Source of the DNA: Tetradesmus obliquus
Taxonomy: Eukaryota > Chlorophyta > Chlorophyceae > Sphaeropleales > Scenedesmaceae
NCBI GenBank assembly: GCA_030272155.1
Contig: CP126191.1
Location: 3,122,501-3,186,500 of the forward strand
Direction of reading: 5' to 3'
DNA: 64,000 bases
Under the pieces are notes generated by a model. The model saw nothing but the letters and a program-made list of their open reading frames with translations. It did not search any database and had not been told where the DNA came from. Made by a program: the position numbers and the translations under genes. This document shows positions 1 to 13,400 of the stretch, piece by piece. The stretch's first letter is position 1; each line of letters starts with the position of its first letter.

Positions 1-16
1 TGCTTGCGCCTTGCAG

Positions 17-3000
17 GCGGCCCTGGGTGCAGCGCTAAGCGCCTTCAAGTCCGGCGCCATGGGCGAGGCAGAGCTGGTGGGCGAGTTTGAAGCCAAGCTG
101 CGGCAGCAGCTGGAGGCCACGTACCAGGAGGCGCGGCGCAAGCTGGCTGTGAGCGGGGAGCGCGTGGCGTCTGAGATGCTGGCTGCTGAGAGCGGCAAGC
201 TGCGGGCGCTGATGGCTGGGCCTGGCGCGAACGTTGAGGCGGTGGAGTCCGAGCTGCGCAGGTGAGGGGCGAGGCTTAAGCGAGCTGTAAGATGAAGAGG
301 AAGGGTCGGTTGCGTGCATACTGGGCATGGCTTTCTGGCCAGACTTGTTGAGGTTGCAGCGCCGACGCACGACCGCCCGGACGAGGATATCTGCAGTCAC
401 TCTTGTTCCCTTAGCCGCGGCTACCCCTGGCTGACGTACACGGCAGGCTATGCAAGCCCATTGCTCTGGCGTGCACAACACTACTCAGCCAAGCGCCTGA
501 GCAAGTCGTGTCGTAACACATGGTTTATTATTCTGCAATTTTGCGCGCAGGTTCCTTGACGAGTACGACCTCAAGGTGCCCAGCGGCCCCTACAAGTACA
601 AGAAGGCCGCGGAGTTCCTCATGAACACCACCATCATCGGCATCAAGGGCATCGTGCAGAACATACTCAAGGCCAAGGAGGAGGCCGCGGCCCGCGCAGC
701 AGCAGCAGAGGCCAAGGTGGCAGAGGTGAATGGCAGCACACCTGTTGCAAGGATGGGAGCAGCTGGCGAAAGACAGCTGTGTACGCAGGAGTGGGTCGCT
801 TGCAAGGTTGAGGCCTGTTCATACAGCAGCGCAAACTATCCATACTCTTGGCTGAGCGCTAGTTTACACCCTCCAGCACATCTGCACCCAGTGCTGCTCT
901 TGTGTTACCATTGTTCTGCTGGTTCATCCTGCTGCTTTTCTGTGCCCTCCCTTTGCAGCTGCGCACGGACCTAGCACGCCTGTCAGAGGCTGACAGCCGC
1001 GCGTCAGACGCAGCAGCGCAGCTCTCAGCAGCGCAGCAGGAGGCAGCGCGCCTGCGGGGCCAGTTGGAAGCTAAGGCACGCCACGTGTCCACGCTTGAGG
1101 CAGAGCTGTCCACTGCACGCCAGTCTGAGGCCTCAGGCTCCGCTGCGCAACAGCAGCTGCAGCAGCAGCTAGCTGCTGCCAAGGCTGAAGGGGACCGGCT
1201 CAAAGGGCAGCTGGGTGAGGTGGCGCGGCTGCAGCAGCAGCTGCAGGGCCTGCAGGGGCAGCTGCAGCAGGCGGGGCAGCGTGAGGCTGCTGCGCTTTCT
1301 GAGAAGGCTGCGGCGCAGCAGGAAGCTACGCGGCTTGCAGGGCAGGTGCGTGATCTCTGCATGGCTATCTCAGGGCTTTTGATACACGCGTTGCATTCAG
1401 CAGCCGCATGAGGCAGAGGTACAAAGATCGCATCCTTGCACTCGAGCTTTATGTGAACAGTTTATCCTGTGTGTGTCGTTACTCAAGCGTATGAGCTGGG
1501 TTTGCTGACACTGTGATGTGCCTGTGCGCTGTGTGTTTTGCTGCTTGCAGCTGTCGGCGGAGCAGGGCCGCATCAGCCAGCTGCAGGCAGAGAACGCTGC
1601 TGGGCGCACGGAGCTGGACAGCCTGCGCAGCACGGTTGCCGAGCTGCGGCAGCAGCTTGAGGGGGCACAGGTGTCAAAGGTAGGCACACGTGCTGCCAGT
1701 GCAAGGGTGCATAGGCAACTCCACGTGGTGGCAGTGTGCGTGGATCATGGGCATGCTGATTTGTCGGCAGTGCACTGGCCTCAAGCTCACCACAACCTGA
1801 CACTGTTAACAACTTGAAATAGTTGCAAGCCCTGCTGCCTTGCCACCTCTTCTCTCCTGTACTCGTCTTCAATGCGAGCTTTTCACAACACTGCAATGCT
1901 GCTTGGCTTCATACTGCCTGCTGCTGCTGCTGCTGCCAGGTGCAGGAGAGCCACCTGCAGGGCCAGCTGGAGGAGGAGCGCAGAAAGGTCACGGCACAGA
2001 TGCAGGTGCGCAACCCTGCAGGCAGCCTGGCAAACAATACCGCAGCAAGAGCCGGCTGGCACCTTGTTCAAGTTGCTGGGCAGCGCGTACCTGTGGCCCA
2101 TGCTTTGCATCAGCTGTGCTTGTCGTCCTTGCGCATGCTGGTGAGCTTATGTTCCCTGCAAACCCCGCGCTGCTGTTGTAGGAGATTGCCACACTAACAA
2201 ACGACCTGGTGAAGGAGCGCAACGAGCACGACAACACGCGCAACCAGCTTGCGCAGGCCAAGACGGCTGCTGCTCGCCCCAGCAGTGCAGGCAATGCAAC
2301 ACCAGCAGCTGGCTCGGGTGCTGCTCGCGTGACACCAGCAGCTGCAGCCGGCGCTGGCGGCAGGCAGCGCAAGCGGGCCCGCACTGCTGCTGAGGATGAG
2401 GATGACGCAATGGCAGGTGCGTCGGGGCGGCGTGCAGCAAGGTTCATTGATCACTTGCACAGACAGGACGGCATGTAAAACTTCTGACTAGCCATGCTTT
2501 TGACGGCTAGGGCAGCCTGGTATGCTTGCTGCTGCATTTGAAGTTTCTGTTACCAACTGTTGCTGCGTGTTTGCAGAATGTTGTACCTGACTGTAGTGAC
2601 CTCTACACGTTGCCAACTGCTGCCTGGCTGTTTTACGGCGGCAGATGCGGAGCAGCACACGCCGCTGCCGGCAGAGGCTGAGCCAGCAGCAGAGCCAGCC
2701 TCAGCAGCAGCAGCAGCTCCACCTGGCGGCACCGACAAAGACATCAACCCCGAGAAGATGACGGTGAGCGCCTGCCCAACTTGTCCTGGTTTGATGCCTT
2801 CTAATCCGGCTGCTGACCTGCCTGGGCTTCCTGGCTAGGGCCTGCAGCGACATTGTGTGTGCATGCTTTTCATGGTCAAACACTGTAGGCCCGCACTTTG
2901 CTGCACACAAGGTACATCGCTGTGTTTTGCTTTCTCTGACAGCTCTGACTCTCATCAAGACCCGTGGCATCAGAGGCTGGCCGTTTCAAGTGCCGTCTGT

Positions 3001-3234
3001 GGCATCAGTCGCTTGTGCTGCACTTGTTATCTGTTGTCGTTATCTGCAGTCGACTAATGATACCTGCTGCTCGCATTGCTGCTGCTCTGGCTGCTGCTGC
3101 AGATCCCTCAGCTCAAGGCATGGGTGACGGACAGCAGCCTGGAGGACGAGGAGTTCTTCAAGCTCAGCCAGAGCAGCAAGACCAAGAAGACCGACTGGGT
3201 CAAATACGTGAAGAAGAAGCTGGCAGCATGCTGA
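17..3234 (+). CDS. Guanylate-binding protein family GTPase, C-terminal part (5' end outside window)
   Basis: Exons 17-261, 551-725, 959-1345, 1551-1679, 1940-2005, 2182-2416, 2645-2763, 3103-3234 join to 1,488 bases with no stop until TGA at 3232. The first two exons resemble the helical C-terminal half of guanylate-binding proteins: the segment around residues 1-140 (FLDEYD, then YKYKKAAEFL) matches the position where plant GBPs have their helical bundle. Next come about 190 residues of Gln/Ala/Glu-rich coiled coil, an Ala-rich linker with a basic patch (RKRAR, a possible nuclear signal) and a short C-terminal SAP-like segment (PQLKAWVTD ... KKTDWVKYVKKKL). The GTPase domain itself would lie upstream and is not visible. 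In plants such proteins are dynamin-related GTPases. The family call rests on pattern recall; a generic coiled-coil protein is the alternative. Confidence 0.62.
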
Positions 3235-3823
3235 GCTAGCTCACCCTCGAGGGGCTGCGGCTGGGCCACCGCACTTGCTCATTGCGGAAGAGTGTTGTCT
3301 GCTAGTGCCCTGGTGTTGCATGCATAGACATATATATGTTTAAGCAATTCTGGTTGGTTGCATTGTCGCCTTTCCATCTCAACTGTTTTGCGTGTGCGCT
3401 GCACGGCACTGGTTTGAGACCATTGCAAATGTTTGGGCGCTGCGGGAATTGTGCAGAGCACTGGCTGATTGGCCGCAGCAGCGGTGAGCGCTGCTTAGCA
3501 ATATGCTGCGAGCTGTACAGCTCAAGCAGTGCAAGCCACCGCCGTACTTTGGTTGGATCCATGCAGCTGCAGCTGCCAGCTGGTAACAGCCTGACTATGT
3601 CAGCTTTGTATTGATCTACACTAGTATGCACAGCTGGCACCAGTCAAGCGGGGCAGGTCGCATGGATGTGCGTCACCGGGAAAAGAAAAGGAACAGAGAC
3701 TTTACACATCTTCAACTTCCACGCACATACGCATAGCATATGCTATTGCACAACTAGATCTACTCTAGAGTACAAAGCGCACAACGGGCAGCTCAGGGCC
3801 TGCCATGCAGCCAGCCATGCCTG
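3235..3823. other. Intergenic region between convergent genes
   Basis: 590 bases between the stop of the GBP-type gene and the stop of the giant minus-strand gene. It should hold both 3' untranslated regions. No coding pattern is seen on either strand. Confidence 0.6.
3702..3706 (-). terminator. Candidate polyadenylation signal of the giant gene
   Basis: TGTAA on the minus strand, about 118 bases after the stop codon at 3824. TGTAA is the usual poly(A) signal in chlorophyte algae. A five-base match is weak on its own. Confidence 0.4.
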
Positions 3824-6800
3824 CTACCTGCACAGCTGCTGCTGCTGCTGCATGTCGAGGTGCACCTGCGCCTGCTCTTCGACATCCTGGCGGCACATGG
3901 GGCAGGACGCACTGAAGTCACCGAGCCACCGTGTGATGCATTCCTGGTGGAACTGGTGGCTGCAAAACAGGGTGGCAACCTTGGCGTCGCCCTTGTACGG
4001 GTCGTGGCAGATGCTGCAGCATTCGTGGCGCAGCGAGACAGGCCTGCGCAGGCAAGGCAGGCTCGCCAGCACACCCTCCGACACCACCTTGCGCTGACTG
4101 GTCACCACCTTGCGCTGAACAGTCCCGCAGGAAGGGCCTGCGCCCCCACTGTCGCAACTTGAGGCCAGCAGCTCAAGAGTATGCGCAGCCTCTAGCTGCA
4201 CACTATCAGTGTTACTCTGCAACAACTGCCTCAGCACTGCTTCGCCACCTGCGGCGCGTACTCTGTCGCGGCCAGCAGGGCTGCCACTGCAAACAATGCC
4301 TAGTGCTCGCAGCGCCTCCAGCTGCGACCATGAATAGCTGCACCCCAGGATGCGCACTAGAGCCTCCACGCCGCCAGCATCAACAACAGCTGCCGTGCAT
4401 GCAGCGTCACCTTCAGCGATGATGCCCAATGCCCTGGCAGCGTGTTCAATTGTGAATGCGTTGCTGCTGCGCAGCAGCTGCACCAGAGCAGCCACGCCGC
4501 CAGCATCGCACACCGCAGCCTTGCCTGCAGCGTATTCTTCAGCCACATTGCCCAGGGCATAGGCTGCCCCCTGCACAGCTGCATCTGTGCTGCTGCCCAG
4601 CAGCTGCACCAACGCAGCCACACCGCCTGCATCACACACCGCTGCTCTGCCTGCGTCACAGACAGCCACATTGCCGAGAGCCCTGGCTGCCTCGCGTTGC
4701 ACTACTAGATCTGTGCTGTTGCTCAGCAGCTGCACCAGGGCTGGCACACCGCCAGCATTGCACACCGCTGCCGTGCAGGCAGTGCTTTCATGCCACCATC
4801 CAGCGATGATGCGCAGGGCGCTGGCTGCTGCTTGCTGCACTGAATGATCTGTGCAGCTGCTGGGCAGCAGCACAGCCTGCACAAGGGCTTGGCATGCAGC
4901 ATCAACAGCATCCAAATGGCGGAGGGCCAGAGCTGCATCGTACTGCACTGATTCATTTGTGCTGCTGCCCAGCAGCTGCACCAGTGCAGCCACGCCGCCA
5001 GCATCACACACTGCTGCCTTGCCTGCATCGCCAGCTTTAGCTATGCTGCTCAGGGCTCGCGCTGCATCTCGTTGCACTTCTGCGTCTGCGCTGTTGCTCA
5101 GCAGCTGCACAAGGGCGGGCACGCCACCAGCACGACACACCGCTGCGCTGCATGCAGCGCTCCTAGCCCAAGGATCTACTTCAACGATGGTGCGTAGGGC
5201 CATGGCTGCTGCTTGCTGCTTTGAATGATCTGTGCAGCTGCTGGGCAGCAGCACAGCCTGCACAAGGGCTTGGCATGCAGCATTAACAGCATCCAAACGG
5301 TGGAGGGCATCATGTGCCTCTTGCTGCACCTCTTCATCTGTGCTGCTACCTAGCACCTGAACTAGGGCTGCCACGCCGCCAGCATCCATCACTGCTGCCT
5401 GGCCTGCTGCATCGCCGCCAGCCACAACACCCAGCGCCCTGGCTGCGTTCTGCTGCACATCAGCATCTGCGCTGCCACCCAGCAGCTGCACCAGAGCAGC
5501 CACGCCGCCAGCATCGCACACCGCAGCCTTGCCTGCAGCGTATTCTTCAGCCACATTGCCCAGGGCATAGGCTGCCTTTTGCTGCACAGCTGCATCTGTG
5601 CTGCTGCCCAGCAGCTGCACCAACGCAGCCACACCGCCTGCATCACACACCGCTGCTCTGCCTGCGTCACAGAAAGCCACATTGCCGAGAGCCCTGGCTG
5701 CCTCGCGTTGCACTACTAGATCTGTGCTGTTGCTCAGCAGCTGCACCAGGGCTGGCACACCGCCAGCATTGCACACCGCTGCCGTGCAGGCAGTGCTTTC
5801 ATGCCACAATTCAGCGATGATGCCCAGGATGCTGGCTGCTGCTTGCTGCACTGAATGATCTGTGCAGCTGCTGGGCAGCAGCATAGCCTGCACAAGGGCT
5901 TGGCATGCAGCATCAACAGCATCCAAATGGCGGAGGGCCAGAGCTGCCGCGTACTGCACTGCTTTATCTGTGCTGCTGCCCAGCAGCTGCACCAGTGCAG
6001 CCACGCCGCCAGCATCACACACTGCTGCCTTGCCTGCATCGCCAGCTTTAGCTATGCTGCTCAGGGCTTCCACTGCATCTCGTTGCACTGCTGCGTCTGC
6101 ACTGTTGCTCAGCAGCTGCACAAGGGCGGGCGCGTCACCAGCACGACACACCGCTGCGCTGCATGCAGCGGCCCTAGCCCAAGGATCTACTTCAACGATG
6201 GTGCGTAGGGCCATGGCTGCTGCTTGCTGCTTTGAATGATCTGTGCAGCTGCTGGGCAGCAGCACAGCCTGCACAAGGGCTTGGCATGCAGCATTAACAG
6301 CATCCATACGGTGGAGGGCATCATGTGCCTCTTGCTGCACTGCTTCATCTGTGCTGCTACCTAGCACCTGAGCTAGGGCTGCCACGCCGCCAGCATCCAT
6401 CACTGCTGCCTGGCCTGCTGCATCGCCGCCAGCCACAACACCCAGCGCCCTGGCTGCGTTCTGCTGCACTTCAGCATCTGCGCTGCCACCCAGCAGCTGC
6501 ACCAGAGCAGCTACGCCGCCAGCATCGCACACCGCTGCCTTGCATGCGGCGTCACCATTAGCCACATTGCACAAAGCCCAGGCTGAGTTTCGCTGTACCG
6601 TTGTATCTGTGCTGCTGCTCAGCAGCTGCACCAGCGCCGCCACACCGCCAGCATCGCACACTGCTGCCTTGCATGCAGCATTACCGTTAGCCACATTGCA
6701 CAGAGCAGAGGTGGCAATTTGCTGTATAAATGCTTCCTTGCTGCTGACCAGAAGCTGCACCAGAGCTGCCACGCCGGCAGCACCGCACACCGCTGCCCTG

Positions 6801-8188
6801 CACACAGCGTCACCTGCAGCCACTATGGCCAGGGCCCAAGCTGCGTTTCGCCGTATACATCTATCTGTGCTGCCACCAAGCAGCTGCACTAAGGCAGCCA
6901 CGCCGCCAGCATCGCACACCGCTGCCCTGCATGCAGCGTCACCTGCAGCCACGTTGCCCAGGGCCCTGACTGCATTGCGCTGTATATACACATCTGTGCT
7001 GCTACCCAGCAAATGCACCAGCACAGGCACGCCGCCAGCATCGCACACCGCTGCCCTGCATGCAGCGTCACCTGCAGCCACGTTGCCCAGGGCCCTGACT
7101 GCATTGCGCTGTATATACACATCTGTGCTGCTACCCAGCAAATGCACCAGCACAGGCACTCCGCCAGCATCGCACACCGCGGCCTTGCCTGCAGTGTCAC
7201 AAGCCAGACCATTCAGGGCCCAGGCTGCAATGTGCTGCTGCAATGCATCTGTGCTGCTACTCAGCAGCTGTACTAGGGCAGGCACCCCGCCAGCATGGCG
7301 TACCACTGCCTCCACAGCAGCGGTATCTGCGGTGCTAGCGGGGTTACAAACCGGCGTAAATTTCAGGATCCAGAGCAGCAGAGTAGGTGAGCAGCAGAGT
7401 ATCCAGGCGACCAGCTGCGATGCTGCATGTGCGCTGCTGCCCACCAGGGCAGCCACGCTGCCCGCGCAGTGCACCGCTGCCTTGCATGCTGCTTCACCGC
7501 AAGCCGCAGTCTTGCCGAGGCTCCAAGCTGCCGCTCGCTGCACTGCTGCATAGGTGCTGCCCATCAACAGCCGCACCACTTTGTGGCATGCAGCAGATAT
7601 CTCACCCACAATGCGCAGGACGGGAGCTGCCGGCTGCTGCACCGCAGCATCTGTGCTGGTACCCAGCAGCTGCATATGAGCGTGGCACGCAGCTTGGTCA
7701 GCGGCGACAATGCTTAGGGCCCAGGCCGCTGCCTGCTGCACTGCTGCGTCTGCGCTGCTCTGTTCCAGCTGCACCAGGGCAGGCACGGCGCCAGCATCAA
7801 CCATAGCTGCCCTGCATGCAGCGTCACCTTCAGCGATGCCGCCCAGGGCCCTGATTGCTGCTTGCTGCACTGCTGCATCTATGCCAATGCCCAGCAGCCT
7901 CACCAAAGCGGCCACACCGCCAGCATCGCACACTGCTGCTTGGTCGGCTGCGTCACCGCAAGCCACGTTGCACAGGGCGCTGACTGCCGCCTCTTGCGCT
8001 GCTGTGTTATCGCTGTTCAGAAGTCCCTGCACCAGAGCAGCCATGCCGCCAGCGGACTGCACCACATGCATGGCACGCAACTTGTCCAGCGCAGCAGCTG
8101 CACTGGGCCTGTCAGCAGCACTGCTGCTGCAGCAGCTGCTCATCAGCTGCCAGTAGCCCTCAGGCAGCCGCTGCTGCCATGCGTCCCA

Positions 8189-8220
<32 letters not shown>

Positions 8221-9585
8221 ATGCTTGCAGCAGTGTCCCGTGCTCGTCCAGCAGCTGCAGGCTGTGCTGGACGTCGCTCAGCTGCTCTGCACTGCCGATG
8301 TCGTGCTCAGCCGGCACCCAGCACGCTGCCAGCTGCAGCATCAGCACGCCCAGGCCAAACACATCTGTTGCTGCACTGAACGGCGCTCCCTGCTGCAGCA
8401 CCTCAGGCGCTGTCAGCAGCGGGTGGCATAGGGTGCTGGTGCCGCTGACGGCATGCCGCCACGGACCCACCCAGCTCAGCTGCGCCAGCTGCTCCTGCTG
8501 CTGCTGCTGCTGCTGTTGCTGCTGTGCCTGTGGCTGCTCACTCGTCACCGGCTGCGGGTCCCGCAGCAGGTGCACTGTGCCTGCGTGCACGGCACAGTGC
8601 GCCACTGGCGGCTGCAGGCCATGCAGCGCTGCCAGTGCAGCAGCAACCTCAGTAAGCAGCTGCAAGGCACAGGGCCAGGGCATGCCTGCTCCTTGCCAGC
8701 CATCACCCAGCAAGCTGAGGCCCCTGCTGCAGTGCTGCTGCGTCTGCAGCCATGCGCCCAGCGTGCAGCGCGTCGGATTCTGCTGCTGCGGCAGCTGCAG
8801 CGGCGGTGGCGCTGCCTGCAGCAGCAGAGGCGGCTGCAAGCACAGCGCCTGGACTGGCATCAGGTAGCTGCTGCCAGGAGCCGATGCAATCCGCTGCCTC
8901 ATGGCTGACAGGAGAGCTGGCGGTGGCGGCTTGCTGGACATGGCTTCTGTTTTGCTCGCCCACAACAGCACAGGGTGCTGCAGCAGCATAACAGGCTGCC
9001 CTGCGTTAGGTGGCTGCTGCTGCTGCTCTGCCAAGCTGTCGCTGGGTGGGTATGCTGGCAAGCAGCACACCCAGACCGCATGCTCCGGCTGTTGTGACTC
9101 AGCCTCAAAAACCTGGCACCAGCTGCTGCCCAGGCATGTCTCAGCTTGCTGCTGCTGCACCAGCAGGCCTGGCAGTGCAGCTGCAAGGTCAGGCAGCTGC
9201 TGGCACACCACAAAGCCAGGAGGCCAGGCATGAACTGCTGCTACAATGCTGTCTAGCTGCTCGCACGTCTGCGTGCACAGCTGCTGCTCCATGTCCGCGC
9301 CTTGCTGCACCTGCAGCGCTGTGGCGTCCTGCTGTTGCTGCTGGAACCAGTGGTGGGTCAGGATGCCTTGCACGCTGCACGGCATGTGTGCTGGGCTGCT
9401 CCCAAGCAGCAGCTGCAGCAGCTCCTGGCATGCAGCGGAGCGGCCCTTTGGCAGCTGCATGACTGCCTGGCTGCTGCTGCTGCTGCTACTGCTGCTAGTG
9501 TCTGCTGGTGTCAGCTGCCCGCCCAGCAGCTGCAACAGCAGCTGCCCACAGGCGCGGAGGTCGTCAAGGCGCCCTTGCACTGCTG

Positions 9586-9618
<33 letters not shown>

Positions 9619-10427
9619 GTGCAAGGCCGAAGAGGGGACACGGCACCTTTGGCAGCGGGGGCCGCCCATCGCGCTCCTGCAGCCGCAAGCCAAGCAAGTT
9701 TGCCAACATCAACGTAGGCAGCAACCAGCACAACAACCGACTGGTGTTGTCAAACAACTGAACAAACTCCTCATGCCGCCGATTAGTGGGGACAGCAACC
9801 AGTGAAGCAGCTGACTACCGCTGCCATACCAACCCCTCACACAGTAACCTCGCCCACGCGCCTCACCTGCAGCAGTGTGTGCTGGATGAGCAGGCCGGCC
9901 AGCCCCTGGCTGTGGCAGTAATCCACCGCCAGCAGCACCTGCAGGCAACACAGCAGCGCAGCGTCAGCAGCAGCATCTTCATGTTGCAGCGGCAGCAGCA
10001 GCAGCAGCAGCGCACGCCAGGGCTCCTACCCATCCCTGACAGACCCTCACCTGCTGGAAAAGGCAGCGCGCCGCCGCCTCGCTCAGCTGCCTGCCCTGCT
10101 GCCGGCGCTGCTGCAGGTACTGCACCAGGCTGAGGGCCGCACAGCTCTCCAGCACCACCACAAGGTGGCCGGGCGTCAGGTGCAGCTCCCTCACACGCAG
10201 CACGCATGGGTGGTGCAGCAGCACGGACTTCTGCACCAGCCGCTGCAGCTGCGGTAGGTCCTGCAGCTGCTCACGGGGCAGCTTCAGCAGCAGCACATGC
10301 TCGCCGCTGCTGTTGCTGCTGGCCAGCTCAGTGCCAGGGGCGATGCTGCCCAGGCAGGCGATGGTCTGGTACAATTGCAGTATTTGCTGTTGGTGCTGCT
10401 GCTGCTGAGCTTCGGGGTGTGCCTGCC

Positions 10428-10462
<35 letters not shown>

Positions 10463-13400
10463 TGCTCGACATCCTGGCGGCACATGGGGCAGGCCGCACT
10501 GAATGCACCTAGCCACCTTGCAATGCACTGCTGGTGGAACTGGTGGCTGCAAGGCAGGCTGGACACCATGGCATCCTCCTTGTACTCTTCATGGCATATG
10601 CTGCAGCATTCCCGGCGCAGGGAGTCAGGCCTGCGCATGCAAGGTAAGCTCGCCAGCACAACCTGCAACACCACATTACGTTGGCCAGCTCCGCAAGACG
10701 AGCCTGCACTCGTATTGTCGCCATCTGAAGCCAGCTGCGCAAGAATACGTGCAGCCTCAATCTGAACACTATTTTTGCCACTCTTCAACAGCTGCCTCAG
10801 CACTGCGTCACCGCCTGCAGCGTATACTCTCTCGCGGTTAGCAGGAGTGCCACTGCAGACATTGCCTAGTGCTCGTAGCGCTTCTAGCCGTAACCATGTG
10901 CCGCTGTGCTCTAGCAAGCAGCCCAGGAGAGCCTCTACGCCGCCAGCGTCACAAATCAGCTCCTTGCAAGCAGCGGCACCTGCAGCAATGCTGCCAAGGG
11001 CCCAAGCTGCCTCTTGCTGCACTGCTGCATCTGTGCGACTATCCAAGATCTGCACCAGGGCAGCCACACCACCAGCATGGCACACTGCTGCCTTGCATGC
11101 TGTATCACCTTCAGCAATGCTGCCAAGGGCCTTGGCCGCCATTTGCTGCACTGCTGCGTCTGCGCTGCTGCCCAGCAGCTGCACCAGAGCAGCCACACCA
11201 CCTGCATTGCACACCGCTGCCTGGCCTACTGCGTCATCTTTAGCCACAGTGGCCAGGGACCAAGCTGCCTCTCGCTGCACTGCAGTATCTGTGGTACTAC
11301 ACAGCAGCTGCACCAGGGCAGCCACGCCGCCTGCATCGCACTTTGCTGCCTTGCACGCAGCCACAGTGCGCAGGGCCGAGCCAACCTCTTGTTGCACTTC
11401 TGCATCCCCGCAGCTACCCAGCAGCTGCACTAGGGCGGTCACACCGCCAGCATCACACACTGCTGCCTGGCCTGCTGTGTAGTCACATTGCACATTGACC
11501 AGAGCCCATACCGCCTCTCGCTGCAGTGCTGCATCTGTGCTATAGCCCAGCAGCTGCACCAGAGCCTTCACGCCACCAGCGTTGCACACTGCTGCCTTGC
11601 ATGCAGCGTCACCATCAGCTACATTGCGCAGGGCTGCAGCTGCCTCTTGCTGCAGTACTGTATCTGTGCTACTATTTAGCAGCTGAACCAAAGCGCGCAC
11701 ACCACCAGCATCACAAACAGCTGCCTGGCCTGTAGCATTACCTTCGGCAATGCTGCCCAAGGCCCTGGCTGCCTCACGCTGCACCGCTGTCTCCGTGCTC
11801 CTACACAGCAGCTGCACTAGGGCGGGCACGCCGCCAGCATTTAGCACCGCTGCCTGGCCTGCTGGGTCACCTTCAGCCACAATGACCAGGGCCCAGGCTG
11901 CCTCTTGCTGGACTATTGTATCTGTGCTGCTACTCAGCAGCTGCACTACGGCAGCGATGCTGCCAGCATCGCACTTTGCTGCCTTGCATGCAGCCACAGT
12001 GCGCAGGGCCCAGCCTGCTTCGCGCTGCACTTCTGCATCCCTGCAGCTGCCCAGCAGCTGCACTAGGGCGGTCACACCGCCAGCATCACACACTGCTGCC
12101 TGGCCTGCTGCGTAGTCACATTGCACATCAACCAAGGCACCGGCTGCCGTTCGTTGCACTGCAGCATCTGTACTGCTGTTCAACAACTCCACCAGAGCCA
12201 CCACCCCGCCAGCATCACACACCTCAGCTTGGCCTGCAACGCAACTATCCGCCACGCTGCCAAGGGCCCAGGCTGTTGCTCGCTGCACGGCTGGGTTTGT
12301 GCTGCTACCCATCAGCTGCACCAGGGCCGCCACGCCGCCAGCATCGCACACCGCTGCCCAGCCTGCTGCTGCGCCCTTAGCAACACTGGCCACGGCCCTG
12401 GCTGCGGCCTCCTGCACTGCTGCATCTTCGCTGCTACGGAGCAGCTGCACCAGCGCAGCCACGCCGCCATGATAGCACACTGCTGCAGCATCACCGCTGC
12501 CAGCAACATTGCGCAGGACGCTGACCACTTCCTGCTTCTCTGCTGGGTCTGTGCTGTTGTGAATTCGCTGCACCAGAGCAGCCAAGCCGCCAGCTGACTG
12601 CACCACACGCATGGCGCGCAGGCTCTCCAGTGCAGCAGCTGCACTGGGCCTGTCACCAGCACTGCTGCTGCAGCAGCTGCTCATCAGCTGCCAGTAGCCC
12701 TCAGGCAGCTGCTGCTGCCAGGCATCCCACTGCTGCTGCTGCTGCTCCAGTGCTGCCAGCAGCGTCCCGTGCTCGTCCAGCAGCTGCAAGCTGTGTTGCA
12801 AATTGCTGAGCTGCTCTGCACTGCCCATGTCGTGCTCAGCGGGCACCCAGCATGCTGCCAGCTGCAGCATCAGCACACCCAGCCCAAACACGTCTGCGGC
12901 TGCGCTGAACGGTGCTCCCTGCTGCAGCACCTCAGGCGCTGTCAGCAGCGGGTGGCACAGGGCCCGGGTGCCGCTGACAGAGTGCCGCCATGGGCCCACC
13001 CAGCTGAGCTGCGCAAGCTGCTGCTCCTGCTGCTGCAGTTCCTCCTGCTGCTGCTGCTGCTGCTGCTGCTTGTTGGCCAGGCTATGCGGCTCCCGCAGCA
13101 AGTGCACCACGCCTGCGTGCACCGCGCCATGCGCCACTGGCGGCTGCAGGCAGTGCAGCGCCGCCAGCGCAGCAGCAACGTCACACAACAGCTGCAATGC
13201 GCAAGGCCAGGGTGCGCCTGGCGCTGCTGCCTGCCAGCCATCACAAAACAGGCTGAGGCCACTGCTGCAGTGCTGCTGTGTCTGCAGCCATGCCGCCAGG
13301 GTACAGCGCATCGGCCCCTGCTGCGGCAACTGCAGCTTGGGCGGCGCTGCCTGCAGCAACAGAGGCGGCTGCAAGCACAGCGCCTGCACTGGCACCAGCC

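Larger units (their letters stand above)
3824..10371 (-). other. Module 3 of the giant protein: pseudokinases, about 30 armadillo repeats, RING-H2
   Basis: Residues about 2185-4266. I count roughly 30 armadillo units, about twice module 2. The extra length comes partly from an eight-unit block (about 1,011 bases) present twice. Some units near 7320-7700 are degenerate. The RING-H2 finger (about 4019-3890) has all eight ligands. The protein ends in a short Gln-rich tail and a stop at 3824. Confidence 0.8.
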
